A stretch of 64,000 bases of DNA, taken from Thiohalocapsa sp. ML1. Lineage in GTDB: Bacteria > Pseudomonadota > Gammaproteobacteria > Chromatiales > Chromatiaceae. Positions 63,949-64,000 of the stretch are shown here, in pieces. The position numbers and the translations under genes are program-made. How positions within the stretch are numbered: the stretch's first letter is position 1; the number at the start of each line of letters is the position of its first letter. Below the pieces are notes generated by a model. The model had not been told where the DNA came from. It saw nothing but the letters and a program-made list of their open reading frames with translations, and did not search any database. The stretch lies in contig NZ_JABX01000012.1 of assembly GCF_001469165.1 (NCBI RefSeq), forward strand, positions 87,673 through 151,672, in the 5' to 3' direction.

Positions 63949-64000
63949 AAGCCGGTGGTGCGCCGGCCGCGGGGACCCGCGGCCGGCGCACCACCGGCTT
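63949..64000. repeat. 52-nt near-perfect palindrome at the right edge
   Basis: Two perfect 25-nt arms (AAGCCGGTGGTGCGCCGGCC... and its complement) around a 2-nt centre, reaching the last base of the window, so it may be longer. It lies 50 bp after attC 4. It could be a cassette-associated stem, a terminator or a transposon end. Confidence 0.7.

Overview
The window is high-GC DNA from a gammaproteobacterium, most probably a purple sulfur bacterium of the Chromatiaceae type. The pointers are a Gly/Tyr-rich secreted protein resembling the sulfur globule proteins, a split hydrogenase operon in the order hynS-isp1-isp2-hynL (the arrangement known from Thiocapsa and Allochromatium), a bacteriohemerythrin, a classical FNR, and B12 and NhaD genes. 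No rRNA, tRNA or CRISPR array was seen.

Layout. 1-14.5 kb is mostly housekeeping: a Pif1-like helicase cut by the left edge, cobQ, a dnaQ-type exonuclease, nhaD, fnr with a perfect FNR box, a sulfur globule protein gene, then pyrG-eno-ftsB-ispD-ispF-truD. 14.7-23 kb holds an autotransporter-type barrel protein, a small HMA protein, and a divergent module of a PspA-like coiled coil, a membrane protein and a VWA protein facing a two-component system. 23.6-32.1 kb carries an orphan CopG-type protein, bacteriohemerythrin, V-ATPase B and D subunits with no other subunits, a CWC protein, a DUF2189 membrane protein, and a DsbD/peroxiredoxin-like redox operon.

32.3-37.7 kb is an accessory island: ParDE toxin-antitoxin, a broken beta-carbonic anhydrase, and a tight three-gene operon (ABC/AAA-type ATPase, TOPRIM-like protein, DUF262 protein) that looks like an undescribed defence cassette. 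38-48 kb has DUF349, a metallo-beta-lactamase-fold protein, an RDD protein, a FixL/FixJ-like two-component pair and an MFS transporter. 48-50.4 kb is repeat-rich DNA followed by an AT-rich promoter region with two FNR-like boxes leading into the hydrogenase operon. The fnr gene at 6.9-7.6 kb could therefore control both itself and the hydrogenase.

55.5-59.3 kb has small conserved proteins and an amidoligase - class I glutamine amidotransferase - YqaA cluster. 59.3-64 kb is mobile: a PIN-domain toxin-antitoxin pair between two 139-bp direct repeats, then a low-GC array of gene cassettes separated by integron attC sites. Three attC sites are good and one is weak, and no integrase is visible, so this is an attC cluster of the CALIN type or part of a larger integron.

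The intergenic DNA is rich in repeats: a 204-bp MITE-like element with 26-bp inverted ends (two inverted copies, one with a 45-bp internal triplication), a 121-bp double-hairpin element, dispersed heptamer and hexamer arrays, and a 230-bp heptamer array between cobQ and dnaQ.
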